Assembly: GCA_036268295.1 (NCBI GenBank)
Contig: DATAUK010000047.1
Location: 1-64,000 of the forward strand
Origin: DATAUK01 sp036268295
Lineage (GTDB): Bacteria > Actinomycetota > Actinomycetes > JAFAQI01
Length of the DNA stretch: 64,000 nucleotides
Direction of reading: 5' to 3'
Shown: piece by piece, positions 1 through 8,280 of the stretch
How positions within the stretch are numbered: position 1 is the stretch's first letter
How the letters are laid out: every line of letters begins with the position of its first letter
Notes under the pieces: generated by a model
What the model was told of the DNA's origin: nothing
Seen by the model: the letters and a program-made list of their open reading frames with translations, nothing else
Database searches by the model: none
Made by a program: the position numbers and the translations under genes

Positions 1-21
1 AGAGTCCCTTCGTGAGCGGTG

Positions 22-225
22 TCAGCTGGCTTGGTTGAGGGTGATGGTGTAGCCCATTGCCTCGAGTTGGTGGATGGCCCGGTTCTTGGCGCGTTCGGGG
101 TGGAGCCGGGTGAAGTAGTCCGCGCCGGGGTCGTCGTAGAAGGTGCCGTCGCGGCTCATGTGCCAGTTGGTGGTGAGCATCTTGCGCTGGACAGAGCGAT
201 CGCGGTCGACCGCGACGAACACCAA
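22..225 (-). pseudogene. C-terminal relic of an IS110-type transposase
   Basis: The 67-residue open frame reads like the last part of IS110/IS116/IS902 transposases. It has a MLTTNWHM stretch (family: LLTxxWHML), then DDPGADYFTRLHP, then AKNRAIHQLEAMGY and a TxTLN end. The family is normally about 350-400 residues, and no DDE/RuvC-like or Ser-containing upstream part follows in any frame, so only the tail survives. The frame start is arbitrary. From 226 to about 560 I see no gene, only low-complexity Pro/Ala/Arg frames. The family assignment comes from remembered C-terminal motifs, so it is moderately sure. Confidence 0.55.
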
Positions 226-382
226 TCAGTGTCCACCGCCGCCACCAGCACCGCCAGCCGCAGCCACCAGCAAATCTTCGCGCACCACGGTGCGCCAACG
301 GCGCCGAGACGCTGACCTGCACAAACGCTTTCTGGGAGCATGCCGGCTGCGCCGGCAATCAGGCAGTCGTCATTTCTGTGAG

Positions 383-402
383 CAATCAGAGAGCAACCAA
401 AG
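383..402 (+). repeat. Short direct repeat, left copy (pairs with 10862-10882)
   Basis: A tandem of two GAGCAAYC-like half sites separated by AGA. Nearly the same sequence lies at 10862-10882 in the same orientation. The left copy sits just beyond the IS110 relic and the right copy about 90 bp after the toxin gene. It could be a recombinase or regulator site; its function is unknown. Confidence 0.35.
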
Positions 403-559
403 TAGAACTGGCGCGGTCCGAGTGCGCGGTTCGCTCTTACGGCCTGGAATCCTGATGCGGAGCGCAATCCCCAACATCGATAGGAGAGCCCGGTGGCCTG
501 CGAACCCACACCGCGACCGCGGCAATGTCCTCCGGGGAGGCGGATATCCGCGAGCTCGC

Positions 560-745
560 GAGTAAGCGGAGTTCGGGCGGGACGGCGACTATCGAGACGC
601 TGCCTGTCGTTGACGTGTTCGGCGCGGGCGAGGTCGAGCAGTTCGTCGCCAAGCAGCAACGCGACCCGCGCCGGACCTACGCGGTGGGCTTCCAATCGCG
701 CAAGCGCTACCACCGCGCCACTTACACAAGCAATCCGACGGGCCC
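560..745 (+). repeat. Diverged direct repeat, copy A
   Basis: This stretch aligns with about 5332-5515 in the same orientation. Both share an identical core GCGGGCGAGGTCGAGCAGTT, then CGTCGCCAAG, CACCTACGC or GACCTACGC, GCTTCCAATCG and an ACAAGCAATC end. Both strands stay partly open in both copies: the plus strand shares AGEVEQF and YAVxFQS, the minus strand shares RLEAHxVG and ELLDLAR. This suggests a decayed coding sequence or an element end, but I could not decide which strand was coding. Confidence 0.5.
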
Positions 746-1450
746 CTACTCCGCGCCGACGACCTTGTAGTCCTGGCTGACGAATACGTGGTGTGGCCAG
801 TTGACGCCAATGTTGTGGACCTCGTACTCGCCGTTGCTCAGCTTCACGACCCGGTCAACGACACCACCCGGGTAGGCGGCCAGCGCAGCTTCCGTCGCCT
901 TGTTCGCAACTGTTCCGCTGACGATCGTCCCTGACCCCTCGCTGTAGTCCGCTGGGATCTGACCGATCTGCTTTGCCGTGCTCGGCGAGCCCTGTTGGAA
1001 GGGAACCACCTGCGCCGCCGTGGACGTCCCCGCGCTGGTGCCGCCAGCCGGTTGCACGATGACTTGCGTGGCTGTGATCGTTGTCCCGCTGGTTGTCCCG
1101 AGTACGAGGACAGGTTCGCCTGTCGTGACAGCGCTTGGGGAGATTGAGCTCGTCCCCTTCTTGTAGGCGGTGGCGGACGCCTCATTGACGGTGACCTTCT
1201 GACCTGCCGATGTCGACAGGGTGAACCCTGACGTGGACGTGCTGCTGATGGTGCCGACAGCACCTCCGGCGGCTGGTCCGGACCGAGCATTGGATCCCCC
1301 GCCGGCTTTGGGACCACCAGCGAAGGCGGTACTGGCAGCGTTGGTTGAGCCGCCGCTCGATGTTGCGCTGACGATCCCGTAGGCGCCGCCGGCAACCGTG
1401 ACTGCCGCGACGCCGACCGCGATCGACTTGGTGCGTATGCGCGAAAACAT
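746..1450 (-). CDS. Exported DUF5666/PepSY-like protein
   Basis: 234 residues from the ATG at 1450, which has AAAGGAG six bases upstream; a longer frame to 1498 has no such site. The N-terminus has basic residues followed by a hydrophobic segment (about residues 10-30), a signal peptide or membrane anchor, then a Gly/Ser/Ala-rich linker. Residues about 65-140 contain the small beta-rich pattern of DUF5666 (VGTISS..GFTL.. to ITATQVIV). The end, from ALAAYPGGVV to YKVVGAE, resembles a PepSY segment. The cargo or role is unknown; a cell-surface protein is inferred. Confidence 0.75.
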   Translation of the reverse strand: MFSRIRTKSIAVGVAAVTVAGGAYGIVSATSSGGSTNAASTAFAGGPKAGGGSNARSGPAAGGAVGTISSTSTSGFTLSTSAGQKVTVNEASATAYKKGTSSISPSAVTTGEPVLVLGTTSGTTITATQVIVQPAGGTSAGTSTAAQVVPFQQGSPSTAKQIGQIPADYSEGSGTIVSGTVANKATEAALAAYPGGVVDRVVKLSNGEYEVHNIGVNWPHHVFVSQDYKVVGAE

Positions 1451-1516
1451 TTTGCGCTCCTTTTGATGATTGCTCAGACCCTGATGGTCGCCGTCCACGC
1501 TGACCCTGCGGTGAAC

Positions 1517-1533
1517 GCAACCTGGCAGGTTGC
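1517..1533. promoter_or_regulatory. Palindrome upstream of the exported DUF5666 gene
   Basis: GCAACCT-ggc-AGGTTGC is a perfect 7-base inverted repeat about 67 bases upstream of the start at 1450. A regulator site is the likely reading; no cognate regulator is evident. Confidence 0.35.
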
Positions 1534-1714
1534 CGAGAGGGTCCCTCTGCGATCAGTCCGGCGCGTGGGGTGGGACTACTGGACTGCCTGAGGCGGATCA
1601 TGTCGGTGATGAGATACATGTTGCGACACGCTGGCTTCGGGTGGCTGACCGACGACCCCAGCCACGGTCCGCTTCCCTTGCTGCTGCTCGGATTGACGGT
1701 ACTAACCGGCGAGC

Positions 1715-2347
1715 TCAGATCGCGCCGGCCTTTACGGCGGCTGTGATGGCCGCGACTGCTCCGGTGATGAACGCGGCGTCGAGTGGGAGATGTCCTTGGA
1801 GCAGCCGGTGGTACGCCGGCCCGAACAGAAGGTCGAGCAGGAGGTTGGCGTCGGCGTCCCGGCGGAGTTCGCCGCGCGCCATCGCTCGCTCGGTCATCGT
1901 CAGATGAGCGGCGCGCACCGGCTCGACGAACCGTTCGCGCCACGCGGCGGCCAGATCCGGGTCACGTTGCACTTCGGCGATCAGCCCTCGCAGGGTGCGG
2001 CCTGCCGTTGTCCCGTCGACGGTCCGGACCCAGTTGCGCAGCGTGACCCGGAGGTCCTCGTCGAGCCGACCGGTGTCGGGTAGGGGCTGAGTGCCGAGGA
2101 ACTCGGTCATGAACGCGTCAAACGCGAGTGTGCCTTTGGACGGCCAGCGCCGGTAGATCGACGCTTTGGAGACCCGTGCCAGGGCGGCGATGTCCTCGAT
2201 CGAGATATCCGACAGGCCGCGGTCGGCGAGTAGGTCGACGGTTGCCTCGAGGATCGCCTGATCCGTCCGCTGGCTGAAGGGGCGGCCACGCGCGGGGGCA
2301 GCGATAGCCGGATCCGGGCCCTGCGAAGCGGCATCGCCAGGAGCCAT
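1715..2347 (-). CDS. TetR/AcrR-family transcriptional regulator
   Basis: 210 residues from the ATG at 2347, preceded by AAGGA. The N-terminal helix-turn-helix is clear at about residues 25-70 (AILEATVDLLADRG, then IEDIAALARVSKASIYRRWPSK). The C-terminal ligand domain follows (WVRTVDG.., AWRERFVEPVR, LLLDLLFGPAYHRLL), of the TetR_C_16-like kind. It is transcribed divergently from a damaged aldo-keto reductase gene, with a palindrome between them, so it probably represses that gene and the dehydrogenase/DUF1275 genes beyond. The ligand is unknown. Confidence 0.9.
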   Translation of the reverse strand: MAPGDAASQGPDPAIAAPARGRPFSQRTDQAILEATVDLLADRGLSDISIEDIAALARVSKASIYRRWPSKGTLAFDAFMTEFLGTQPLPDTGRLDEDLRVTLRNWVRTVDGTTAGRTLRGLIAEVQRDPDLAAAWRERFVEPVRAAHLTMTERAMARGELRRDADANLLLDLLFGPAYHRLLQGHLPLDAAFITGAVAAITAAVKAGAI

Positions 2348-2369
2348 CAGCAATCCTTCAGGGAATAGT

Positions 2370-2384
2370 GAAACGGTGCGTTTC
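2370..2384. promoter_or_regulatory. Likely operator of the TetR regulator
   Basis: GAAACG-gtg-CGTTTC is a perfect inverted repeat in the 76-base divergent promoter between the TetR gene (start 2347) and the reductase (start 2424). Its position fits autorepression together with control of the divergent operon. Confidence 0.6.
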
Positions 2385-2423
2385 GTTTCGTCATGGTAGC
2401 GCATCGCAGACGAGGAGAAAACC

Positions 2424-3399
2424 ATGAAACAGATCCGGCTGGGCCGCAGCGAATTGACCGTGTCGCGGATCGCGTTCGGCACCTGGCAACTCGGTGGCGA
2501 CTGGGGGTCCACTGACGAGGCCGAAGCGGTGGCAGCGATCCGCCGGGCCGCCGACGGCGGTGTGACCTTGTTCGATACGGCGCAGGGCTATGGCTTCGGT
2601 GCCTCGGAACGGTTGCTTTCCAAGGCACTGGGCACCCGACGCGAGGGATTGGTCATCGCCACCAAGGGCGGCCTGCGCCCCACCGAGAACGGCGGGGTTA
2701 CCCGCGACGCGAACCCGGCCTGGATCCGTTACGGGGTCGAGGCGAGTTTGCGCGCGCTCGGCACCGAAACGATCGATCTCTACCAGCTGCACTGGCCTGA
2801 CCCCGCCACCCCATTCGAGGAGACCGCCGAGACGCTGGTCCAACTGATCGAGGAGGGCAAGGTGCGCCACGTTGGTGTGTCAAACTTCTTCGCCGAGCAG
2901 ATGTCGGCGCTGAGCGAGACGTTGCCGGTCGAGACCCTGCAGCCGCCCTACCACCTGCTCCACCGTTCTATCGAGGCTTCGATCCTCCCCTACACCCGGC
3001 CCACGACATCGGCGTGCTGGTCTACGGACCACTCGCACACGGGATCCTCAGCGGCGCCCTGCGCGAGGACCGGCACTTCGCCGCTGGCGACTGGCGCGCG
3101 AGCAGCCCCGACTTCCGCGGCGAGGCCTACCGCCGCAACCTGGCTGCCGCGACCGAACTGGAGCGGCTCGCACACGACCAGCTCGGCATCAGCCTCAGCC
3201 AACTCGCGATCGCCTGGAATCCGCCAGCCCGGCGGTCCGCGTCGCGAGCCTCGGCACCCGAGACCCGGACCACGTCGACCAGGCTCTCGCCGCCGCCGAT
3301 GTGACGCTCGACCCGGCGATCCTCGAGCGCATCGACGCGATCACCCGCAACACCCATCCCATTTCCGGGCCATCCCCGGAAGCGATGCCCGAGCCCTGA
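2424..3399 (+). pseudogene. Aldo/keto reductase, interrupted by two frameshifts
   Basis: The start at 2424 has GAGGAG upstream. The first frame carries a normal AKR N-terminus: WQLGGDWG, FDTAQGYGFGASE with the catalytic Asp and Tyr, ATKGG with the Lys, LYQLHWPD with the His, and VGVSNF. Near 2995-3000 the protein jumps to another frame (VLVYGPLAHGIL.., to LAIAW at about 3220), then to the third frame (PAVRVASLGTRDPDHVDQAL, ending at 3399). Each jump equals loss of one base. The joined product, about 325 residues, is a full-length NADPH-dependent oxidoreductase. It is either a recent pseudogene or two sequencing errors. Confidence 0.8.
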
Positions 3400-3427
3400 C
3401 CCACCGAATCGAAGCGGAGACCATCAA

Positions 3428-4450
3428 ATGAACAACTACGCCGACCACCGTCCGCCGGATCTGTCCGGAACACGCGTCGCCGTCATCGGTACCGGCACGA
3501 TGGGTAGCGCCGTGACCCATCGACTGTTGGGCGCCGGAGCAGCCGTGAACGTGTGGAACCGCAGTCTCGGCCCGACGCGCGAGCTCGCCTCGCTCGGCGC
3601 CGTAGTGCACGCCGGACCGCGCTCGGCGGTCAACGGCGCGACCGTCGTCCTGACGCTGCTGCCGACCGGCGACGTCACCCACTCGGTCATGTTCGACCGC
3701 GGCGCCGTCAGCGCCCTGGCGCCGGGCGCGGCATGGGTCCAGATGGGCACCATCGGCATCGACGCCACCGCGGCACTGGCGACCGCCGTCACTTCATTTC
3801 GCCCCGACATCCGGTTCGTCGACGCCCCGGTGTCCGGGAGCCGGGCGCCGGCAGAAGCCGGCGAGCTGCTGGTCCTCGGCTCCGGACCCGAGTCGGCAAA
3901 AGACATCGTCCTGCCAATCCTGTCCGCGCTCGGCCGCCGCACCCTGTGGCTCGGCCCCGCCGGCGCAGGCACCAGGATGAAGCTCGTCATGAACACCTGG
4001 CTCGCCTTCGAAGTAGAAGCCGCCGCGGAGGCCTCGGCCCTCGCCGATCACCTCGGGATCGGTCCGACCGTCCTCGCCGACGCCCTAGCCGGCAGCCCGC
4101 TGGTCTCACCGCTCGCGGCCAGCAAACTGCAAAAGATCCAGATTGCGGACGATCAGGCGGACTTCTCCCTCGGCTGGGCGCTGAAAGACCTCGAACTCGC
4201 CGAATCAGCAGCGGCACCCGGCGGGATCCCGGTTGCCGGTGCCATATCCCGGCGCTGGCGAATGCTGGCCGACCACGGCGCGGCGACCCTCGACGTGAGC
4301 GCGGCCCGACTGGGCCTGTTCCAGCAGCCACTGAGCAGCGCGGATCGCTCTCAGAACCGGCAAGCCAGCCATGGGGCCGCTGAGACATCCGGCTTGGCGG
4401 TCAACGGTGATCCTACCGCGTACTCCGGAGTCCATCGGGCTGGTCGATGA
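3428..4450 (+). CDS. NAD(P)-binding beta-hydroxyacid dehydrogenase family protein
   Basis: 340 residues; it resembles 3-hydroxyisobutyrate/6-phosphogluconate dehydrogenases and reductive-aminase relatives. The Rossmann GxGxxG is VIGTGTMGSA (residues about 19-28), the substrate-loop motif is DAPVSGSRAPAEAG (about 135-148), and the Lys-containing helix is MKLVMNTWLAF. About 50 C-terminal residues after LGLFQQ are low-complexity and may be read-through of an eroded stop. Its start lies 28 bases after the damaged reductase, and its stop overlaps the next start (ATGA), so the three genes form one operon. The substrate is not predictable. Confidence 0.85.
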   Translation: MNNYADHRPPDLSGTRVAVIGTGTMGSAVTHRLLGAGAAVNVWNRSLGPTRELASLGAVVHAGPRSAVNGATVVLTLLPTGDVTHSVMFDRGAVSALAPGAAWVQMGTIGIDATAALATAVTSFRPDIRFVDAPVSGSRAPAEAGELLVLGSGPESAKDIVLPILSALGRRTLWLGPAGAGTRMKLVMNTWLAFEVEAAAEASALADHLGIGPTVLADALAGSPLVSPLAASKLQKIQIADDQADFSLGWALKDLELAESAAAPGGIPVAGAISRRWRMLADHGAATLDVSAARLGLFQQPLSSADRSQNRQASHGAAETSGLAVNGDPTAYSGVHRAGR

Positions 4451-5148
4451 GGCCGAGGGTGACGACGAGACACGGGTTACTCGCCGACCCCGAACACGGC
4501 CCGTTACCCGCCATCCTGCTCATCCTGACCATCGTCACCGGTGCAGTGGATGCGGTCAGCATCCTCGCGCTCGGCCGAGTGTTCGTCGCCAACATGACCG
4601 GCAACGTGGTCTTCATCGCCTTCGCGTTGGTGGGCGCCCCGGGGTTCTCACTGGCCGCCTCGGTAGCCGCGCTCGCCGGATTCATCGTCGGAGCGATGAT
4701 CGCTGGTCGCATCCTGCTGCGCCGCGGAGACCAAAGACCCGCGTTGATCCGAATCGCCCTAACCCTCGACATGATCCTCATCGGCATCGCGCTGACCATC
4801 GCCGTCCTCAGCGGCCACACATTGGATACCGCGTCGCGGGATGTTACGGCTGCCGTTCTCGCGATAGCTCTCGGCAGCCAGAACGCGATCGCCCGCCACC
4901 TAAAGGTGCCCGACCTCACCACCTCGGTGCTGACCATGACATTGACCGGGATCGCGGCCGACATCAAGACGCAGCCCCGACAAGTACTGACACGCCGAGC
5001 ACTCGCCGTCCTCACCATGTTCGGCGGCGCCGCCGGTGGTGCCGCACTCGTCCTGCACACCAGGCCAGCAGCGGCACTCAGCGCCACAGAAGCGCTCGTG
5101 ATCGCAGCCCTAAGCCTCGCCGTCCTCCGACCCAACCCCTTGAACTGA
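4447..5148 (+). CDS. YoaK/DUF1275 membrane protein
   Basis: 233 residues with about six hydrophobic segments. The family pattern is present: TGAVDAVSILALGRVFVANMTGN near the N-terminus, then GSQNAIARHLKVPDLTTSVLTMTLTG, characteristic of DUF1275 (YoaK). The function of the family is unknown; an integral membrane transporter-like role is usually assumed. The ATG overlaps the upstream stop by four bases, so translation is probably coupled. Confidence 0.88.
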   Translation: MRPRVTTRHGLLADPEHGPLPAILLILTIVTGAVDAVSILALGRVFVANMTGNVVFIAFALVGAPGFSLAASVAALAGFIVGAMIAGRILLRRGDQRPALIRIALTLDMILIGIALTIAVLSGHTLDTASRDVTAAVLAIALGSQNAIARHLKVPDLTTSVLTMTLTGIAADIKTQPRQVLTRRALAVLTMFGGAAGGAALVLHTRPAAALSATEALVIAALSLAVLRPNPLN

Positions 5149-5331
5149 CAGGCTCGGGTGTCAGCGAGTCGCGGCGACTCTCCATGCTGTCGCCGAGAGC
5201 CCGGGCCGGGACGCGTCCGAGGTCAGCCCGACTGGCCCTTGGCGATCGATAGCTCCACGATGCCTTGGTTCCCGGTCGCCTACTGGACCTTGGCCCTGGA
5301 CAGCGTCTTACGGCCAAGCTGACATCGACTA

Positions 5332-5515
5332 GCTCGTCAGCAAGCGAAGGGGGGTCCTGCGACGATCGAGGCGCTTCCTGTCTTGACATGATCGACGCGG
5401 GCGAGGTCGAGCAGTTCATCGCGTTCGTCGCCAAGAAGCGGCGCGCTCGCCTCACCTACGCAGTGCGCTTCCAATCGTCAGTGGTGGCGACCGCAGCCGC
5501 GTAGACAAGCAATCT
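5332..5515 (+). repeat. Diverged direct repeat, copy B
   Basis: The partner of 560-745 in the same orientation, with the shared core at 5397-5416. The two copies bracket the DUF5666-TetR-reductase-dehydrogenase-DUF1275 cassette (about 4.6 kb). The rest of the 5149-5536 gap has no convincing gene. Confidence 0.5.
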
Positions 5516-5536
5516 GACCGTGCCCTTCGGCGCCGG

Positions 5537-6001
5537 TCAGCAACAGACCGTCGCGCCGGCCTCGTCTGTGGTGCAGCAGGTGCCGTCGCCGGCCACCATC
5601 GAAAGTTCACTCGCGGTTTGGCCTTCGAGGTCGGGCTGGGAGTCAGCGAGCACGACATAGTGCTCCCACTTCTCACCGTCGGGCGCGCTCACCCAGAACT
5701 TGTCCTGTACGGCATAGCAACAGGTCGTGCCCTTCTCCTCGTCCGCGAAGAACCCCTCGGCGGTCAGCCGCGCTTGCTGCACCTCGACATCGGCGGCCTG
5801 CTCGAGCTCAACACCAAGATGGTTCAACGACCCACCCGAGCCCGGGTTCTCGAGCAGCACCAACTTCAGCGGCGGCTCGGCGATCGCGAAGTTCGCATAG
5901 CCCGGGCGACGTTTCGCCGGCTCGGTGCCGAACAGCTTGCTGTAGAACACGACGGCCGCGTCAACGTCATCGACATTGAGGGCCAGTTGCACACGTGACA
6001 T
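5537..6001 (-). CDS. arsI: ArsI/CadI-type VOC metalloenzyme (C-As lyase-like)
   Basis: 154 residues, start ATG at 6001 with GGAG upstream. It is a vicinal-oxygen-chelate protein with the residues expected of ArsI: Q5, H61 and E113 in the positions of the Fe(II) triad, and a Cys pair C94-C95 (GTTCCYAV) as the trivalent-arsenical site. The tail has more Cys pairs (142-143 and 153-154). In ArsI this dioxygenase cleaves the carbon-arsenic bond of trivalent organoarsenicals such as MAs(III); the homologue CadI is cadmium-induced. It is divergent from arsR and shares its operator region. Confidence 0.82.
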   Translation of the reverse strand: MSRVQLALNVDDVDAAVVFYSKLFGTEPAKRRPGYANFAIAEPPLKLVLLENPGSGGSLNHLGVELEQAADVEVQQARLTAEGFFADEEKGTTCCYAVQDKFWVSAPDGEKWEHYVVLADSQPDLEGQTASELSMVAGDGTCCTTDEAGATVCC

Positions 6002-6028
6002 GAGCGCTCCATTGCTTGAATCGAAAAC

Positions 6029-6078
6029 TGTCTATGTAGAAGGCTTGCATGCTGCATCGGCGACTGTCAATATAGACA
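6029..6078. promoter_or_regulatory. ArsR-type operator region between arsI and arsR
   Basis: An imperfect palindrome TGTC-AATATA-GACA at 6065-6078 ends right at the arsR start, and a related half TGTCTATGTAGA lies at 6029-6040 near the arsI start. Placement over both promoters fits ArsR repression relieved by As(III). The arsR ATG has no ribosome site, so a leaderless start is possible. Confidence 0.55.
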
Positions 6079-6079
6079 A

Positions 6080-6442
6080 ATGTCGAAGTCGCCGCAGGTG
6101 CTTACCGTCATCGAGGACGCTCTCGCCTGCTGCACGCCATTGGGTGCCGCGGCCATGAGTGCCGACCAGGCCGAGACGGTCGCGAATCTGCTGAAGGCGT
6201 TGTCGGACCCGGTTCGGGTCCGACTGATGTCGATGATCGCGGCCGCGGATGAGGCATGCGTGTGCGATCTGACCGCACCGTTCGACGTGTCACAACCGAC
6301 GATCTCCCATCACCTCAAGGTGCTGCGCGACACCGGCCTGGTCGACAGCGAGCGACGCGGCACCTGGGTCTGGTACCGCGCCAGACGCGAGGCTCTCAAC
6401 GCCGTCGGCGAGCTGTTCACCGGCACCCTCACCCGGACGTGA
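6080..6442 (+). CDS. arsR: ArsR/SmtB arsenic-responsive repressor
   Basis: 120 residues with a winged helix: LLKALSDPVRVRLMSMI, then CVCDL, the recognition helix VSQPTISHHLKVLRDTGLV, and a wing RRGTWVWYR. Cys17-Cys18 near the N-terminus plus Cys60 (and Cys62) match the Cys arrangement of the Corynebacterium glutamicum-type As(III) sensor rather than the E. coli CVC-only type. No ribosome site is visible before 6080; a later ATG (residue 26) would drop the Cys pair, so I keep 6080. The stop overlaps the downstream GTG. Confidence 0.88.
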   Translation: MSKSPQVLTVIEDALACCTPLGAAAMSADQAETVANLLKALSDPVRVRLMSMIAAADEACVCDLTAPFDVSQPTISHHLKVLRDTGLVDSERRGTWVWYRARREALNAVGELFTGTLTRT

Positions 6443-7167
6443 CCGACCGTCGACGCAGGCTGCTCGCCGAGTTCCTCGGCACCGGCCTGCTCGTCGCGGT
6501 CGTCGTCGGGTCCGGGATCGCCGCGCAGACGCTCACCCCTGATATCGGGATGGCGCTGCTCGAGAACGCACTGGCCACCGCCGGCGGCCTCGCCGTCCTG
6601 ATCCTGATCTTCGGTCCCATCAGCGGCGCGCACTTCAATCCGATCGTCTCTCTCGCCGACTGGATGCTCGGCCGGCGAACCCGTACCGGGCTTGCGGGCA
6701 GCGACCTCGCGCCGTACATCGCGGCTCAGATCTGCGGGGCGATCGGCGGCGCGATCCTCGCCGACGCGATGTTCGCCAAACCCCTCGTGTCCTGGTCACA
6801 ACACCATCGCAGCCAGCCACACCTTCTCCTCGGTGAGGTCGTCGCGACCGTTGGCCTTCTGCTGGTCATCGTCGCGCTCGCCCGCACCGGCAAGTCCACA
6901 CAGACGCCATGGGCGGTCGGTGCCTTCATCGGCGCCGCCTACTTCTTCACCTCCTCCACGTCGTTCGCGAACCCGGCCGTCAGCATCGGCCGCGCGTTCA
7001 CCAACACCTTCACCGGCATCGCCCCGATCTCCCTGCCCGGCTTCATTGCCGCGCAGCTCGTCGGCGCTGCGGTCGGACTCGGTCTGCTCGCCCTGCTGTA
7101 CCCGACCGCGGCACAAGCCGCCGCCGACATCGTCGTCCCCCACGAAATCTTGGAGCCGACCACATGA
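6439..7167 (+). CDS. MIP/aquaporin-family channel in the arsenic operon
   Basis: 242 residues from the GTG that overlaps the arsR stop (GTGA). Six membrane segments and two half-helix loops are visible: HFNPIVS (NPI instead of NPA) and FANPAVS (canonical NPA). Aquaglyceroporins in ars operons (AqpS type) conduct As(III) or methylarsenicals, often working with ArsC so that arsenite made inside leaks out. The position between arsR and arsC supports this. It has the length of AqpZ-like proteins. Confidence 0.85.
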   Translation: MTDRRRRLLAEFLGTGLLVAVVVGSGIAAQTLTPDIGMALLENALATAGGLAVLILIFGPISGAHFNPIVSLADWMLGRRTRTGLAGSDLAPYIAAQICGAIGGAILADAMFAKPLVSWSQHHRSQPHLLLGEVVATVGLLLVIVALARTGKSTQTPWAVGAFIGAAYFFTSSTSFANPAVSIGRAFTNTFTGIAPISLPGFIAAQLVGAAVGLGLLALLYPTAAQAAADIVVPHEILEPTT

Positions 7168-7571
7168 GCAACAAACCGGAGGTCCTGTTCGTCTGCGTCC
7201 ACAACGCCGGCCGCTCCCAGATGGCGGCCGCGCTCCTCACCCGGTATGCCGCTGGACGCGTCGACGTCCCAGCGGAGGATCCGCACCCGCCGACTCCCTG
7301 AACCCCGCGGTCGTCGAGGCGATGCGCGAGCTCGACATCGACCTCAGCGCCGAACAGCCCAAGCTGCTCACCATCGACGCCATCGAAGCCTCCGACGTCG
7401 TCATCACCATGGGCTGCGGCGACACCTGTCCGGGTCTTCCCCGGCAAGCGCTACCTCGACTGGACCCTCGACAACCCAGCCGGACTCGCCGTCGAGCAGG
7501 TACGACCAATCCGCGACCAGATCGACCACCGGGTACGCGCCCTCGTCGAGGAACTCATGGGAGCCGCATGA
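7164..7571 (+). pseudogene. arsC: Arsenate reductase (LMW-phosphatase type), frameshifted
   Basis: It begins at the ATG overlapping the channel stop, with the P-loop VCVHNAGRSQMA (CX5R). The frame then stops at 7301. A one-base loss near 7268-7271 restores GGSAPADSLNPAVVEAM to MGCGDTCP, and one extra G near 7433 returns the frame to FPGKRYLDWTLDNPAG..RALVEELMGAA, ending at 7571. The joined product, about 135 residues, is a thioredoxin-coupled ArsC. As written it cannot reduce arsenate; sequencing error is the alternative. Confidence 0.8.
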
Positions 7572-8060
7572 GGATCGAGCCGACGACCACGGCGCACGCC
7601 GACGCGGTCCTCGCGATCTACCAGGACGGACTGGACACCGGGAACGCCTCCTTCGAGACCACCACGCCCAACTGGGAGACCTGGGACATCAACCGCCTGC
7701 CCGCCCCGGTATCTGGCAGTCGACGACGACGGAAAGGTCGTCGGCTGGGTAGCAGCAAGCCCGGTCAGCAGCCGCTGTGTCTACACCGGAGTCATCGAAC
7801 ATTCCGTCTACGTCGCACCCGCCGCTCACGGCCAAGGCGTCGGACGCTCCCTGCTCAAGCAGCTGGTCACCTCCGCCAAGACAGCGGGCGTCTGGACGAT
7901 CGAGACCGGCATCTTCCCCGAGAACACCACCAGCCTCGTACTCCACGAAGCCGGCGGCTTCCGGGTTGTCGGACACCGGGAACGCATCGGCCAGCACCAC
8001 GGCGTCTGGCGTGACACGATGCTGTTGGAACTCCGCTGTAAGCCAACGTTCGTAAATTGA
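7568..8060 (+). pseudogene. GNAT N-acetyltransferase (PAT/ArsN-like), frameshifted
   Basis: The start overlaps the arsC stop (ATGA). The first frame gives a GNAT N-terminus (AHADAVLAIYQDGLDTGNASFET..WD). Near 7706 the frame changes (two bases lost or one gained) and continues as RYLAVDDDGKVVGW, then HSVYVAPAAHGQGVGRSLLKQL with the acetyl-CoA loop, GIFPENTTSLVLHEAGGFRVVG and GVWRDTMLLE, ending at 8060. Relatives acetylate phosphinothricin, and ArsN1 in ars operons acetylates arsinothricin. The restored stop lies inside the promoter of the dead antitoxin copy. Confidence 0.75.
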
Positions 8061-8230
8061 TATCGCGCTATCATCTGTCGATCGTTCGTCAGCTCGACGC
8101 GGACGTGAAGCTCGCGTGACAGCGACGCGCAAAACGCCTGATCGCCCAACGGAAAAGAAGGCCGCGAGATCTCCGTGCGGCGATCCCACTGGGCAGGGCG
8201 CCCGGTCAAGCTGGGTCACCAGCCATCTCC
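8058..8230 (+). pseudogene. Dead copy of the VapB/FitA-type antitoxin with its promoter
   Basis: Aligns base by base with the intact antitoxin at 10081-10266. The 16-base palindrome TGATATCGCGCTATCA is identical (8058-8073). The GTTCGTCAGCTCGACG block and GACGTGAAGCTCGC follow, then a TGA, several indels, CCGCGAGATCTCC, GGGCAGGGCGCCCGGTCAAGCT and a decayed end. The ATG is lost. Same orientation as the intact pair, 2.0 kb upstream. Confidence 0.8.
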
Positions 8231-8280
8231 GGACAACTCCTCAGGCGACGGTGACGGCCGGGTCTGGCAAGATCGGAGAG

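Noticed and set aside
4371..5252. 293-aa plus-strand ORF overlapping the DUF1275 gene
   Set aside because: Arg/Pro-rich shadow in another frame; the DUF1275 frame has membrane helices and family motifs.
6692..8014. 440-aa plus-strand ORF through the arsenic operon
   Set aside because: Composite of shadow frame and true arsC and acetyltransferase pieces joined by frameshifts; not one protein.
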